A stretch of 64,000 nt of DNA from Methylobacterium sp. UNC378MF (GCF_900103195.1 NZ_FMWU01000002.1:248001-312000); one strand, 5' to 3'. Shown: positions 35,280 through 45,031, numbered from the stretch's first letter. A program made the numbers and translations. The notes: generated by a model from the letters alone, not told the origin.

Positions 35280-38200
35280 TTACGCCGCCTTCTTCGCCCG
35301 CCCGGCGATCGTCACGAGGCTGCGCAGCACCTCGGTGGCGGTCTTGAGCCGGGCCGGGACCGTATTCAGCTCGCGCACGAACACGACGCTCATGTCCGGC
35401 CGCACCTTCGCGAACGACGCCTGCTCGGCCACGTAGGCCACGAGCCCCTGCGGGTTGGCGTAGGACCGGTCGCGGAAGTGGACCACCACGCCCTTCGGTC
35501 CGGCCTCGACCTTCTCGACATTGGCCTTGCGGCACAGGATCTTGATCGTGCCGATCTTGAGGAGCTGCTCCACCTCCGGCGGCAGCGGCCCGAACCGATC
35601 GATGAGTTCCGCCCCGAAGCTCTCCATCTCGGCATCGTCCTGGATGGTGGCGAGCCGCCGGTAGAGCGCGAGCCGGACACCCAGATCCTCGACGTAATCC
35701 TCCGGGATCGTGACCGGCGCGCCGAGCGCGATAGTCGGCGACCATGCCTCCTCGGGCAGGTCCTCGATGCCGGCCTTGAGCGCCGTGACCGCGTCCTCCA
35801 GCATCTGCTGGTAGAGCTCGTAGCCGACCTCCTTGATGTGGCCCGACTGGGCGTCGCCCAGGAGATTGCCGGCGCCGCGGATGTCGAGGTCGTGGGAGGC
35901 GAGCTGGAAGCCCGCGCCCAGCGTGTCGAGGCTCTGGAGCACCTTGAGCCGCTGCTCGGCCTGGGCGGTGAGCTGGCGGTTCGCCGGGGTCGTGAACAGC
36001 GCGTAGGCGCGGGCCTTCGACCGGCCGACCCGGCCGCGCAGCTGGTAGAGCTGGGCCAGACCGAACATGTCGGCCCGGTGCACGATCAGCGTGTTGGCAG
36101 TGGGGATGTCGAGGCCCGATTCCACGATCGTGGTCGAGAGCAGCACGTCGAACTTGCCCTCGTAGAAGGCGGTCATCACGTCCTCAAGCTGGCCCGCCGC
36201 CATCTGGCCGTGGGCCACCGCGACCTTGATCTCGGGCATCTCGGCGTCGAGGAATTTTTTGACCTCCGCCAGATCCTCGATCCTGGGAACCACGTAGAAG
36301 GCCTGTCCGCCGCGGTAGCGCTCGCGCAGCAGCGCCTCCCGGATGGTCAGCGGGTCGAACGGCGTCACGAAGGTGCGCACCACCAGCCGGTCGACCGGCG
36401 GCGTCGCGATGATCGAGAGCTCGCGCACGCCCGTCATGGCGAGCTGGAGCGTGCGCGGGATCGGCGTCGCCGAGAGCGTCAGCACGTGCACGTCGGCCTG
36501 GAGCGCCTTCAGCCGCTCCTTGTGGGCCACGCCGAAATGCTGCTCCTCGTCCACGATGATCAGGCCGAGATCCTTGAAGGCGATGTTCTTGGCCAAGAGC
36601 GCGTGCGTGCCGACCACGATGTCGACCGTGCCGGCGATGAGCCCCGCCCGCGTCTGCTTCATCTCCGCCGCGGAGGCGAAGCGCGAGAGCTGGGCGACCT
36701 GAACCGGCAGGCCCTTGAAGCGCTCCGCGAAGGTTCGGAAATGCTGGCGGGCGAGCAGGGTCGTGGGCACGATCACCGCCACCTGCTTTCCGGAGATCGC
36801 CGCCGCGAAGGCGGCACGCAGAGCCACCTCGGTCTTGCCGAAGCCGACATCGCCGCAGACCAGCCGGTCCATCGGCCGGCCGGCATTGAGGTCGTCCAGC
36901 ACCGCGTCGATGGCGTTGGCCTGATCCTCGGTCTCCTCGAAGGGGAAGCGGGCGGCGAACTCGCCGTAGAGCCCCTCGGGCGCCTGCAGGGCCGGAGCCT
37001 TCCGGACGAAGCGCTGGGCCGCGACCTTGATCAGCTCGCCCGCCATCTCGAGGATGCGGCGCTTCATCTTGGCCTTGCGGGCCTGCCACGCGCCGCCGCC
37101 GAGCCGGTCGAGGGCGACCTCGGCATCCTCCGAGCCGTAGCGGGTCAGGAGCTCGATATTCTCCACCGGCAGCAGCAGCAGGCCGCCGGTATATTGCAGC
37201 TCCAGGCAATCGTGCGGGGCGCCCGCGGCGTGGATCGTCTTGAGCCCGACGAAACGGCCGATCCCGTGGTCGGCGTGCACGACGAGGTCGCCGGGCTGGA
37301 GCGCCTGCACCTCCAGGATCACGTCCTGGGGCCGCTTGGCCTTGCGCTTCTGGCGGACCAGCCGGTCGCCCAGGATGTCGCCCTCGGAGACGACGGCCAG
37401 CTCGCCCGCGGTGAAGCCCGCCTCCAGGCCCCAGACCGCCACCGCCGCGTCGGTGCCGCGCTTCAGCGCGTAGACGTCGGTGAGCCGCGTGATCGCCACG
37501 GGCTTCTTCAGGCCGTGGTCGGTGAGCACGCCGCAGAGCCGGTCGCGGGAGCCGTCGGACCAGGCTCCCAGGATCACGTGATGCCCGGATCCCTGGAGGT
37601 CGCGGATATGCGCCACCGCGGCGTCGAACACGCTGGTATTCTCGTCGGCCCGCTCCGGCGCGAAGCTCCGTCCGGCCTTGGCGCCACAGTCGATCACGGC
37701 GCGCTCGGGCGAGTCGGGCTGCGCGAAGGGCGTCAGCCGCGCCACCGTGGCGGTGGCGATCCGCTCCTTCAGCTCGTTCGGCGTCAGGTAGAGGGCGCGG
37801 GGCGGCAGCGGCTTGTAGGGGGCGACGCCGGCCTGCGGCGTCTTCATCGCGCCCTCGCGGGCCTGATAGTAATCTTGGACGAGCGCGATCCGCTCGGCGG
37901 CGGCATCCTCGACCTGCGGATCGAACACGAGCGGCACCCCGCCGAGATAGTCGAACAGGGTGTCGAGGCCGTCGTAGAAGAGTGGCATCCAGTGCTCGAG
38001 GCCGGCATAGCGCCGCCCCTCGCTCACGGTCTCGTAGAGCCGGTCGTCCCGGGTCGCCGCGCCGAAACTCTGGATGTAGCCCTGGCGGAAGCGCCGGATC
38101 GTCTCGGTGGTGAGCTGGACCTCGCTCATCGGCATCAGGTCGAGCGAGCGGAGCTGGCCGGTGGTGCGCTGCGTCTCCGGGTCGAAGGCGCGGATCGATT

Positions 38201-38876
38201 CGAGCGTGTCGCCGAAGAAGTCGAGGCGGATCGGAGCCGGCAGGCCCGGCGGCGACAGGTCAAGGATGCCGCCGCGGACCGCGTACTCGCCGGTGTCGCG
38301 CACTGTGCCGGTGCGCAGGAAGCCGTTGGCCTCGACCCAGGCCACCACGTCGTCCATCGCCACGACGTTGCCGATCGCCGCCGAGAACGCCTCCCGGGCG
38401 ATGTGCGCGCGGGGCGGCACCCGCTGCACCAGGGCGTTGACGGTGGTGCAGAGGATGCGCGGGCGATCCTCGGCCGAGCGGGTGCGGGCGAGGCGGGCGA
38501 GCGCGGTCATCCGGGCGGCGGCCGTGGCCGTGGTCGGCGAGACCCGGTCGTAGGGCTGGCAATCCCAGGCCGGCAGGCTCATCACGTCCATCTCGGGCGC
38601 GACGAAGCCGAGCGCCGCCTGGAACGAGGCCGAGCGCCCGGAATCCCGCGCCACGTGGACCAGCACCGCCGGCGCATCGACGGTCGGCGCCAGGGCGCGG
38701 GCGAGGTCGGCGAGCGCCAGCGCGTCGAAGCCCTCCGGGGCGTTCGCCAGGATCGGGCTGTCACCGCGCTTCAGGGCGTCGATCGCCCGGGCGAGCGCGG
38801 AGGATTTCGGCAGCGCGAAGCGCGCGACCGGCGGCTTGGCAGCGGGGGCGGGGGGCTTCGGCTGAGGCTTGGCCAT
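35280..38876 (-). CDS. mfd: Transcription-repair coupling factor Mfd
   Basis: Mfd removes RNA polymerase stalled at DNA damage and recruits UvrA. The 1198-residue protein contains the UvrB-like region (DCQPYDRVSPTTATAAARM; IRLDFFGDTLESIRAFDPET), then the polymerase-binding domain (GDLVVHADHGIGRFVGLKTI). The superfamily 2 motor has Walker A CGDVGFGKTEVALRAAF, DEEQ box IIVDEEQHFGVAHKERL, ATPIPRTLQLAM and VGRSKARAYALF. A TRCF C-terminal domain completes it. The ATG at MAKPQPKPP gives a 20-residue Pro/Ala-rich lead. Full length and intact. Confidence 0.98.
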   Translation of the reverse strand: MAKPQPKPPAPAAKPPVARFALPKSSALARAIDALKRGDSPILANAPEGFDALALADLARALAPTVDAPAVLVHVARDSGRSASFQAALGFVAPEMDVMSLPAWDCQPYDRVSPTTATAAARMTALARLARTRSAEDRPRILCTTVNALVQRVPPRAHIAREAFSAAIGNVVAMDDVVAWVEANGFLRTGTVRDTGEYAVRGGILDLSPPGLPAPIRLDFFGDTLESIRAFDPETQRTTGQLRSLDLMPMSEVQLTTETIRRFRQGYIQSFGAATRDDRLYETVSEGRRYAGLEHWMPLFYDGLDTLFDYLGGVPLVFDPQVEDAAAERIALVQDYYQAREGAMKTPQAGVAPYKPLPPRALYLTPNELKERIATATVARLTPFAQPDSPERAVIDCGAKAGRSFAPERADENTSVFDAAVAHIRDLQGSGHHVILGAWSDGSRDRLCGVLTDHGLKKPVAITRLTDVYALKRGTDAAVAVWGLEAGFTAGELAVVSEGDILGDRLVRQKRKAKRPQDVILEVQALQPGDLVVHADHGIGRFVGLKTIHAAGAPHDCLELQYTGGLLLLPVENIELLTRYGSEDAEVALDRLGGGAWQARKAKMKRRILEMAGELIKVAAQRFVRKAPALQAPEGLYGEFAARFPFEETEDQANAIDAVLDDLNAGRPMDRLVCGDVGFGKTEVALRAAFAAAISGKQVAVIVPTTLLARQHFRTFAERFKGLPVQVAQLSRFASAAEMKQTRAGLIAGTVDIVVGTHALLAKNIAFKDLGLIIVDEEQHFGVAHKERLKALQADVHVLTLSATPIPRTLQLAMTGVRELSIIATPPVDRLVVRTFVTPFDPLTIREALLRERYRGGQAFYVVPRIEDLAEVKKFLDAEMPEIKVAVAHGQMAAGQLEDVMTAFYEGKFDVLLSTTIVESGLDIPTANTLIVHRADMFGLAQLYQLRGRVGRSKARAYALFTTPANRQLTAQAEQRLKVLQSLDTLGAGFQLASHDLDIRGAGNLLGDAQSGHIKEVGYELYQQMLEDAVTALKAGIEDLPEEAWSPTIALGAPVTIPEDYVEDLGVRLALYRRLATIQDDAEMESFGAELIDRFGPLPPEVEQLLKIGTIKILCRKANVEKVEAGPKGVVVHFRDRSYANPQGLVAYVAEQASFAKVRPDMSVVFVRELNTVPARLKTATEVLRSLVTIAGRAKKAA

Positions 38877-39079
38877 CGGGTCTTTCGCGGGAAATCCCGC
38901 CGGGCGCGTCAGGGGTGATGATCAGGTGGCGTTAGCCGATCGGGCCGCCGCGATAAAGCACGGCGCCGGCGGCCGGGTGGCGGGACAGAGCCTATATGGA
39001 AGCTCCGTCGCGGCAGGGAACGGCCCTGCGCCGATGTGCGGCCGATCGTCGGTCAGGGCGTCGGTCAAGGAACGCGAAT

Positions 39080-39175
39080 CCCCTCTCCCGTGCGGGAGAG
39101 AGACAGGGTGAGGGGCGTGCCCGATCCGGAGATGGCGGATCCCTCACCCCAACCCTCTCCCGCACGGGAGAGGGG
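39080..39175. repeat. CCCTCTCCCG palindromic repeat element
   Basis: Inverted outer arms CCCCTCTCCCGTGCGGGAGAG and CTCTCCCGCACGGGAGAGGGG flank GGGTGAGGGG...CCCTCACCCCAA. Each arm is itself a hairpin. The element is about 96 bases, lies in the spacer upstream of mfd, and matches the arms at 30659-30860. It has no coding capacity and may be a miniature transposable or REP-type element. Confidence 0.75.
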
Positions 39176-39228
39176 CGTGTCGCGCCGCATCGGAGGCCGG
39201 AGCGTGAGGATCTCCGGGCCCGCGCTCC

Positions 39229-39459
39229 TCAGGCGTCCGGCCCGACGATCTCCGCCAGCGCCGCCTCGACCCGGCCGCGGAAGAAATCCGCGTTGGGCAT
39301 GGGCTCGGTCATCGCGGCGGCGCGCGCCGTCGCCTGCCGGAGGATCTCTCCGCGCAGCGCCGGATCGGAGCGCTCCATCATCTCCAGCATGATCCGCACC
39401 ACCAGCTCGGTGGCGATCGACCGGGCCGGGTGATCGTAATTGGGCTTGGACTCGTCCAT
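39229..39459 (-). CDS. Small hypothetical protein, 76 aa
   Basis: The helical product starts MDESKPNYDHPARSIATELV and has EILRQATARAAAMTE and FFRGRVEAALAEIVGPDA. No domain is recognised. It starts 25 bases after sdhE on the same strand, so it is probably co-transcribed. Composition is normal for a real protein. Confidence 0.65.
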   Translation of the reverse strand: MDESKPNYDHPARSIATELVVRIMLEMMERSDPALRGEILRQATARAAAMTEPMPNADFFRGRVEAALAEIVGPDA

Positions 39460-39484
39460 CGCGGGCTCTCTCGACCGGTCGCTC

Positions 39485-39781
39485 TCAGGAATGGATCGGC
39501 GCGTCGTGCCGGTGGAACGCGCGCACGCGCTGCCAGACCGCCGTATCGTAGTTCGAGGGCGTCTCCGCCTCGCCGGTGAGCCACTTGAACAGGTCGCGGT
39601 CCGGCACCTCGATCAGCGCCTCGAACTGGTCGAGTTCCGCCTCCGACAGGTCGCCGATCGCGGCATCGGCGAAGCGGCCCATGATCAGGTCCATCTCGCG
39701 AATGCCCCGGTGCCAGGCGCGGTAGAGGAGGCGGCGGCGGCGCGGATCGAGGTCGGCGCTCGTGCGGGTGGTGCCGGACAT
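39485..39781 (-). CDS. sdhE: Succinate dehydrogenase assembly factor SdhE
   Basis: SdhE (SdhAF2/DUF339) helps attach FAD covalently to the flavoprotein subunit of succinate dehydrogenase. The 98-residue protein has the family's RGxxExD-type motif in AWHRGIREMDLIMGRFAD, then LDQFEALIEVPDRDLFKWL. The N-terminus has a short extension. It lies upstream of the 76-residue gene and near mfd, with which sdhE is often clustered in alphaproteobacteria. Confidence 0.92.
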   Translation of the reverse strand: MSGTTRTSADLDPRRRRLLYRAWHRGIREMDLIMGRFADAAIGDLSEAELDQFEALIEVPDRDLFKWLTGEAETPSNYDTAVWQRVRAFHRHDAPIHS

Positions 39782-39972
39782 GGATCTCGGACCTCGGCTC
39801 GGACAACGGGCAGAGCCTAGATAGGCGCCCGCGGCCGACGGATCCAGAACGGGGCCGTGGCCGGACGGGTTACAACCGGAGCGCGAGAGGGCAAAAACAA
39901 ATTGCCTCCGGCCGACGCTCCGTTATCTCGAAGGCCAACGCCCCGGACGGGGCGGCGAGCGGGAGTCCAACG

Positions 39973-40950
39973 ATGCCGAAGGCGATCCGGGTCTACGAAT
40001 ATGGCGGCCCCGAGGTGATGCGCTTCGAGGACGTGCCCCTGGCCGAGCCGGGCCCCGGGCAGATCCGGGTCAAGCAGGCCGCCATCGGCGTCAACTTCAT
40101 CGACATCTACTTCCGCACCGGCGCCTACAAGTCCCCGCACCTGCCCTACACCCCCGGCAAGGAGGGCGCCGGCACCGTCACGGCGGTGGGCGAGGGCGTC
40201 ACCCAGTTCAAGCCGGGCGACCGGGTCGCCTACGGCTCGGTGGCGGACGGCTGCTACGCCGAGGAGCCGGTGATCCCGGCCTCCGCGGCCGTGCCGATCC
40301 CCGACGGCGTCGACGAGACGACCGCCGCCGCCATGATGCTCAAGGGCCTGACCGTCGAGTACCTGCTGCACCGGACCTACGCGGTGAAGCCCGGCGACAC
40401 GATCCTGTGGCAGGCGGCCGCCGGCGGCGTCGGCCTGATCGCCTGCCAGTGGGCCAAGCACCTCGGCGCCACCGTGATCGGCACCGCCGGCAGCCCCGAG
40501 AAGGCGGAGCTCGCCAAGCGGAACGGCTGCGACCACGTCATCCTCTACCGCGAGGAGGATGTGGCCAAGCGCGTGCGCGAGATCACCGGCGGCAAGGGCG
40601 TGCCGGTGGTTTACGACGGCGTCGGGCAGGCGACCCTGATGGGCTCGCTGGACAGCCTCGCGCCGCTGGGTCTCCTGGCGAGCTTCGGCTCGGCCTCCGG
40701 GGCGATCACCGGGCTCGACCTCGGCCTGCTGGCCCCGCGCGGCTCGCTCTACGTGACGCGCCCGACGCTCGCGACCTTCTCGTCGAATCGCGCCACCCTG
40801 GAGGAGGCGGCCGCCCGCCTGTTCAAGGTGGTCCGCGACGGCGCGGTGAAGATCGCCGTCAACGCCACCTACCCGCTGGCCGAGGCGCAGCAGGTCCACC
40901 GCGACCTCGCGGGCCGGGAGACCACCGGCTCGATCGTGATGCTGCCGTAG
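39973..40950 (+). CDS. qor: NADPH:quinone oxidoreductase (zeta-crystallin type)
   Basis: The 325-residue protein is a zinc-free medium-chain dehydrogenase/reductase reducing quinones or other enones with NADPH. The N-terminal YEYGGPEVMRFEDVPLAEPG, GVNFIDIYFRTGAYK and YTPGKEGAGTVTAVGEGV are typical. The cofactor motif is AAAGGVGLIACQWAKHLGA. The end, AHYPL-equivalent ATYPLAEAQQVHRDLAGRET, is complete. It is followed by pncA after 9 bases, so the two form an operon. Confidence 0.93.
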   Translation: MPKAIRVYEYGGPEVMRFEDVPLAEPGPGQIRVKQAAIGVNFIDIYFRTGAYKSPHLPYTPGKEGAGTVTAVGEGVTQFKPGDRVAYGSVADGCYAEEPVIPASAAVPIPDGVDETTAAAMMLKGLTVEYLLHRTYAVKPGDTILWQAAAGGVGLIACQWAKHLGATVIGTAGSPEKAELAKRNGCDHVILYREEDVAKRVREITGGKGVPVVYDGVGQATLMGSLDSLAPLGLLASFGSASGAITGLDLGLLAPRGSLYVTRPTLATFSSNRATLEEAAARLFKVVRDGAVKIAVNATYPLAEAQQVHRDLAGRETTGSIVMLP

Positions 40951-40959
40951 GGAGCGGCC

Positions 40960-41586
40960 GTGACGCCCGGCAACGCCGACCTGCTCCTCGTCGTCGACGT
41001 GCAGGTCGATTTCCTGCCGGGCGGGGCGCTCCCCGTCCCGGGGGGCGAGGCGGTGATCGGCCCGATCAACGATCTCCAGCACCGCTTCCGGCACGTGGTG
41101 CTGATGCAGGACTGGCATCCGGCGGATCACGTCTCCTTCGCCGAGACCCATCCGGGGCGGACCCCGTTCGAGACCGTGTCGCTGCCCTACGGGCCGCAGG
41201 TGCTGTGGCCGCGCCACTGCGTCCAGGGCAGCCCGGGCGCCGCCTTCGCGCCGGGCCTCGCCACCGACCGGGCGAGCCTCGTGGTGCGCAAGGGGCTGGA
41301 TCCGCGGATCGACAGCTACTCGGCCTTCCTGGAGGCCGACCGGGCCACGCGCACCGGCCTCGCGGGGGCGCTCCGGGAGCGCGGCATCGCCCGCGTCGCC
41401 GTGTGCGGCCTCGCCACCGATTTCTGCGTCGCCTGGAGCGCGCTCGATGCACGCGACGCGGGCTTCGAGGTCTGGGTAGTGGAGGATGCCGTGCGCGGGA
41501 TCGACGTGGACGGATCCCTCGCGCAGGCCTGGGCGCGGATGGAGGCGGCGGGCATCCGCCGGATCGGGGCGGCCGCGATCGGCTGA
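40960..41586 (+). CDS. pncA: Nicotinamidase
   Basis: The enzyme hydrolyses nicotinamide to nicotinic acid for NAD salvage. The 208-residue protein has the isochorismatase-like fold: catalytic Asp in VVDVQVDFLPGGALPVPGG, metal ligands in QDWHPADHVSFAE, Lys in VVRKGLDPRID and the nucleophile Cys in GLATDFCVAWSALDA. The start is GTG, with GGGAG seven bases upstream. It is co-transcribed with the NADPH-dependent oxidoreductase gene, an arrangement linked by nicotinamide cofactors. Confidence 0.94.
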   Translation: MTPGNADLLLVVDVQVDFLPGGALPVPGGEAVIGPINDLQHRFRHVVLMQDWHPADHVSFAETHPGRTPFETVSLPYGPQVLWPRHCVQGSPGAAFAPGLATDRASLVVRKGLDPRIDSYSAFLEADRATRTGLAGALRERGIARVAVCGLATDFCVAWSALDARDAGFEVWVVEDAVRGIDVDGSLAQAWARMEAAGIRRIGAAAIG

Positions 41587-41684
41587 GGATGTGCGGGGAC
41601 CGGAGGCGAACCGCCGCACGGGGCGCGGGAGACCGTCTCCGCCCCGGTGCGTTGGCCCGACATCAGCATCCGACAGGAGCCTGC

Positions 41685-41885
41685 ATGTCGTCCAAGCATC
41701 TGAAGACCGACACCCCGACCGACGCCGACCTCAAGGGCAATCCCGGCATCGGCACCTCGAAGGGCATGAGCGGCGCCGATCCTGCCGATCTGCAGGCGGA
41801 TTCGACCTTCGAGGGCGACGTGGACAACGAGACGAAGCTCGACGGCGGCATCGACCCCGATCACCGGCCGCGCAAGAACGCGTGA
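41685..41885 (+). CDS. Small acidic hydrophilic protein, 66 aa
   Basis: AGGAG lies five bases before the ATG. The product (MSSKHLKTDTPTDADLKG...) is rich in Asp, Gly, Lys and Thr with no hydrophobic core, so it is probably disordered. Similar small hydrophilic proteins occur in Methylobacterium and may be stress related, but no family is recognised. The strong ribosome site supports expression. Confidence 0.65.
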   Translation: MSSKHLKTDTPTDADLKGNPGIGTSKGMSGADPADLQADSTFEGDVDNETKLDGGIDPDHRPRKNA

Positions 41886-41922
41886 CGGGAGGCCCGGGCC
41901 GGCACGGCCTGGGCCGATTATC

Positions 41923-42153
41923 TCAGCGGCCGCGTGCCGGTGCCTTCGGCCGCCGCGGCGCAGGTACGGCAGCGGCAGGCCGGGCGTCTGGGCCGCCCGC
42001 CGGGATGGAGAGCTGCGCCGGACTCGCGGTGTAGCCCCGCAGCTGTGCGGCGTTGGCGGCGCCGAAGGCGGATGTGCCATCCGCGCGGGCGAAATCCACC
42101 GGAACCGTCAGCACGAGCGCGGCGGCCAGCGCCAGGGAGACGTGCTTCGTCAT
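41923..42153 (-). CDS. Exported small hypothetical protein, 76 aa
   Basis: A signal peptide (KHVSLALAAALVLTVPVDFA, cleavage near ARA-DG) is followed by a short mature part with QLRGYTASPAQLSIPAGG and a Pro/Ala/Arg tail. No family is recognised. It is convergent with the small acidic gene, 37 bases away. GGAGG lies seven bases upstream of the ATG. Confidence 0.65.
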   Translation of the reverse strand: MTKHVSLALAAALVLTVPVDFARADGTSAFGAANAAQLRGYTASPAQLSIPAGGPDARPAAAVPAPRRPKAPARGR

Positions 42154-42378
42154 GGGCGGGGTCCTCCGATGCGCGCGTATTCGGCCAACCCCGATCCGCG
42201 CTGGATCGCTCCGTTCTGGGATCTGTCTGGGTGGCCCGACGTGCGGGACCGCACCGTCGGGCCGCGCAGCATCGCCGGCACCAGCTCAGAGGCGCGTGTC
42301 TCTCGGTCCGAGTTGAACGCTTCGGCTGCTCACCCGCTCCGTCATCCCGCGCGCAGCGACGGCGGCGGAGAGACGGCC

Positions 42379-43461
42379 TCACAGCGCTAGCCCGAGCTGG
42401 AGCGGCTCCTCGGGCGCCTCCTGCGCGAAACCCGACAGCGACACTCCGATCAGCCGGGCGCTGCGTCGCAAGGGGAACAGGCCGGCGAGCAGGTCGAGGC
42501 CGATCCGCTCCAGGCCAGCGCGGTCAGCCACGGGAACGGTGAGCGACTTCGCCCGGGTGACCTGGGCGAAGTCCGAGAACTTGAGCTTCAGGGTCACGGT
42601 CCGGGCGCGCATGCCCTTGGCGTCGGCCCCGGCCCAGACCTTGTCGAACAGCGGCCCCAGCCGGGCGGCCAGGACCTCGAAGGCGGCCGTGTCGTCCGAG
42701 AAGGTGGTCTCCGCCCCGATCGACTTGCGCACCCGGTGGGCGCGAACCGGCCGCGCGTCGATCCCGCGGGCGACCGCGTGGTAGTAGGCGCCCGCGGAGC
42801 CGAAGGTCTCGCGCAGGCGCTCAAGAGGCCAGGCGCGCAGATCCGCCCCGGTCTCGATCCCGAGCCGCTTCATCTTGGCCTCGGTGACCGGGCCGACCCC
42901 GTGGAACCGGCCGATCGGCAACTCGGCCACGAAGTCCGGTCCCATGGCGGGGGTGATGACGAACAGGGCGTTCGGCTTCCTGTGGTCGGATGCCACCTTG
43001 GCGAGGAACTTGTTGTACGAGACTCCCGCCGAGGCGACGAGCCCGGTGCGCTCCAGGATCTCGGCCCGGATCGCCTTCGCCACGGCCGTCGCCGTCGGGA
43101 GACCGAGGAGGTTCTCGGTGACGTCGAGATAGGCCTCGTCGAGCGCCACGGGCTCGATGACGGCCGTGTGCCGGGCGAAGACCGCGCGGATCTCCTCCGA
43201 GACCGCCCGGTAGACCTCGAAGCGCGGCTTCACGAACAGCAGGTCCGGGCAGAGCCGCCGCGCGGTGGCCGACGGCATGGCCGAACGGACGCCGAACTTC
43301 CGCGCCTCGTAGCTCGCCGCCGCCACGACGCCGCGCTCCTTCGAGCCGCCCACTGCCAGCGGCAGGCCGCGCAAGGATGGGTCATCGCGCTGCTCCACGG
43401 AGGCGTAGAACGCGTCCATGTCGATGTGGATGATCTTGCGGAGCGCGACCTCCGGATCCAT
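42379..43461 (-). CDS. dinB: DNA polymerase IV
   Basis: DinB is a Y-family translesion polymerase. The 360-residue protein has the palm motif IIHIDMDAFYASVEQRDDPS with the metal-binding Asp, the steric-gate region, the second acidic motif DEAYLDVTENLLGL and the little-finger domain (VTLKLKFSDFAQVTRAKSLT). Start: the ATG at MDPEVALRK has GAGG just upstream; the frame runs 23 codons further but without a binding site. The C-terminus ends in EEPLQLGLAL, short of a clear beta-clamp motif though QLGLAL is suggestive. Confidence 0.95.
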   Translation of the reverse strand: MDPEVALRKIIHIDMDAFYASVEQRDDPSLRGLPLAVGGSKERGVVAAASYEARKFGVRSAMPSATARRLCPDLLFVKPRFEVYRAVSEEIRAVFARHTAVIEPVALDEAYLDVTENLLGLPTATAVAKAIRAEILERTGLVASAGVSYNKFLAKVASDHRKPNALFVITPAMGPDFVAELPIGRFHGVGPVTEAKMKRLGIETGADLRAWPLERLRETFGSAGAYYHAVARGIDARPVRAHRVRKSIGAETTFSDDTAAFEVLAARLGPLFDKVWAGADAKGMRARTVTLKLKFSDFAQVTRAKSLTVPVADRAGLERIGLDLLAGLFPLRRSARLIGVSLSGFAQEAPEEPLQLGLAL

Positions 43462-43572
43462 CGCCGCCTCGGAGATCCGCCGTGGGTTCCTGCTCTGTTC
43501 TGAATGATCGCGGCAACCTAGCGGGGTCAAGCAGGGCCGGTCGCGCCTTCAACAGGGATATCCCGCCCGCGC

Positions 43573-43660
43573 CCTCATCCTGAGGTGCCCGCGTCAGCGG
43601 GCCTCGAAGGAGGCCTCCGCTGCGCTCCGGCGCCTCCGGATGAGGATGTGGGTTGGAGGT
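43573..43660. repeat. CCTCATCC/GGATGAGG dispersed palindromic element
   Basis: Eight-base outer inverted repeats CCTCATCC (43573) and GGATGAGG (43638) flank the internal hairpins GTGCCCGCG/CGCGGGC-like and AGGCCTCCGC..GCGCCTCC. TGTGGGTTGGAGG follows. The type is common in Methylobacterium and Bradyrhizobium spacers (CATCCTGAGGTGC...CCTCGAAGGA). It lies between rimO and dinB. Confidence 0.7.
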
Positions 43661-43684
43661 CCGTCAGGGTCCGCCGCAGCCCGT

Positions 43685-45031
43685 TCAGGCGACGCTGCCG
43701 TAAAGGTCGTAGGCCTCGGCCCGGTCGATCTTCACGGTGACGATGTCGCCGACCCGCACCGGGCGCCGGAAGGCGGCGTGGACGGTGCCGTCGATCTCCG
43801 GCGCGTCGGCCTTGGACCGGCCCCGCGCGACCCCGCCCTCGACGGAATCGACGATGATCGGCAGCCGCTTGCCGACCTTGGCGCGCTGCAGCCGGAGCGC
43901 GATCCCGTTCTGGGTCTCCATGAACCGGCGCTTGCGCTCGGCCTTCACCGCCGACGGCACGAGGTCGCCGAGCGCGTTGGCGGTGGCGCCCGCCACCGGC
44001 TCGTACTCGAAGCAGCCGACGCGATCGAGCTTGGCCTCCTGCAGCCAGGCCAGCAGCTCCTCGAACTCGGCCTCGGTCTCGCCGGGGAAGCCGACGATGA
44101 AGGTCGAGCGGATCGCGAGGTCCGGGCAGGTCTGCCGCCAGCTCCGGATCCGGTCGAGCTGACGCTCCTGGTTGCCGGGGCGGCGCATGCGCTTGAGCAC
44201 CGACGGGCTCGCGTGCTGGAGCGGCATGTCGAGGTAGGGGAGCACCTTGCCCTCGGCCATCAGCGGGATGACCTCGTCCACATGCGGGTAGGGGTAGACG
44301 TAGTGGAGCCGCACCCAGGCCCCGAGCTCGCCGAGCTCCCGGGTCAGGTCGTAGAACTTCGCCCGGACCTGCCGGTCCTGCCAGGGGCTCTCGGCGTAGC
44401 GGATATCGACGCCGTAGGCGCTGGTGTCCTGGCTGACCACCAGCAGCTCCTTCACGCCGGCTTTGACCAGTTTTTCCGCCTCGCGCAGCACGTCGGCGGC
44501 GGGGCGGCTGACGAGATTCCCGCGCAGGGACGGGATGATGCAGAAGCTGCAGCGGTTGCTGCACCCTTCCGAGATCTTCAGGTAGGCGTAGTGGCGCGGG
44601 GTGAGCTTGATCCCCTGCGGCGGCACGAGATCGAGGAACGGGTCGTGGGCCGGCGGCACCGCCTCGTGGACGGCCGCCACCACCGATTCGTAGGCCTGGG
44701 GCCCTGTCACTGCCAGGAGATCCGGGTATTTCTCGCGGATCTCCTCCGGCTGCGCGCCCATGCAGCCGGTGACGATGACCCGACCGTTCTCCGCCATGGC
44801 CTCGCCGATGGCCGAGAGCGATTCGGCCTTGGCCGAATCGAGGAAGCCGCAGGTGTTGACGATCACCACGTCGGCGCCGTCGTGCCGGCGGGCCAGCTCG
44901 TAGCCCTCGGCGCGGAGATGGGTCAGGATGCGCTCGGAATCGACCAGCGCCTTGGGGCAGCCCAGCGAGACGAACGAGATTTTCGGGGCGGCGCCGGGAG
45001 CGGGGCCGCGGGGGGCGGGCGTGGCGGTCAT
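43685..45031 (-). CDS. rimO: Ribosomal protein S12 methylthiotransferase RimO
   Basis: RimO is a radical-SAM enzyme that methylthiolates an aspartate of ribosomal protein S12. The 448-residue protein has the N-terminal MTTase domain with three cluster Cys ([39 protein letters not shown]). The radical-SAM CxxxCxxC motif lies in [20 protein letters not shown], and a C-terminal TRAM domain follows. The chosen ATG gives [13 protein letters not shown] before the domain. It is divergent from pabB across 346 bases. Confidence 0.96.
   Translation of the reverse strand: MTATPAPRGPAPGAAPKISFVSLGCPKALVDSERILTHLRAEGYELARRHDGADVVIVNTCGFLDSAKAESLSAIGEAMAENGRVIVTGCMGAQPEEIREKYPDLLAVTGPQAYESVVAAVHEAVPPAHDPFLDLVPPQGIKLTPRHYAYLKISEGCSNRCSFCIIPSLRGNLVSRPAADVLREAEKLVKAGVKELLVVSQDTSAYGVDIRYAESPWQDRQVRAKFYDLTRELGELGAWVRLHYVYPYPHVDEVIPLMAEGKVLPYLDMPLQHASPSVLKRMRRPGNQERQLDRIRSWRQTCPDLAIRSTFIVGFPGETEAEFEELLAWLQEAKLDRVGCFEYEPVAGATANALGDLVPSAVKAERKRRFMETQNGIALRLQRAKVGKRLPIIVDSVEGGVARGRSKADAPEIDGTVHAAFRRPVRVGDIVTVKIDRAEAYDLYGSVA

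Noticed and set aside
42168-42390. Plus-strand frame starting MRAYSANPDPRWIAPFWDLSG in the spacer between the small exported protein and dinB
   Set aside because: No ribosome binding site, Arg/Ser/Gly-rich second half, and no known family; I treat it as non-coding.
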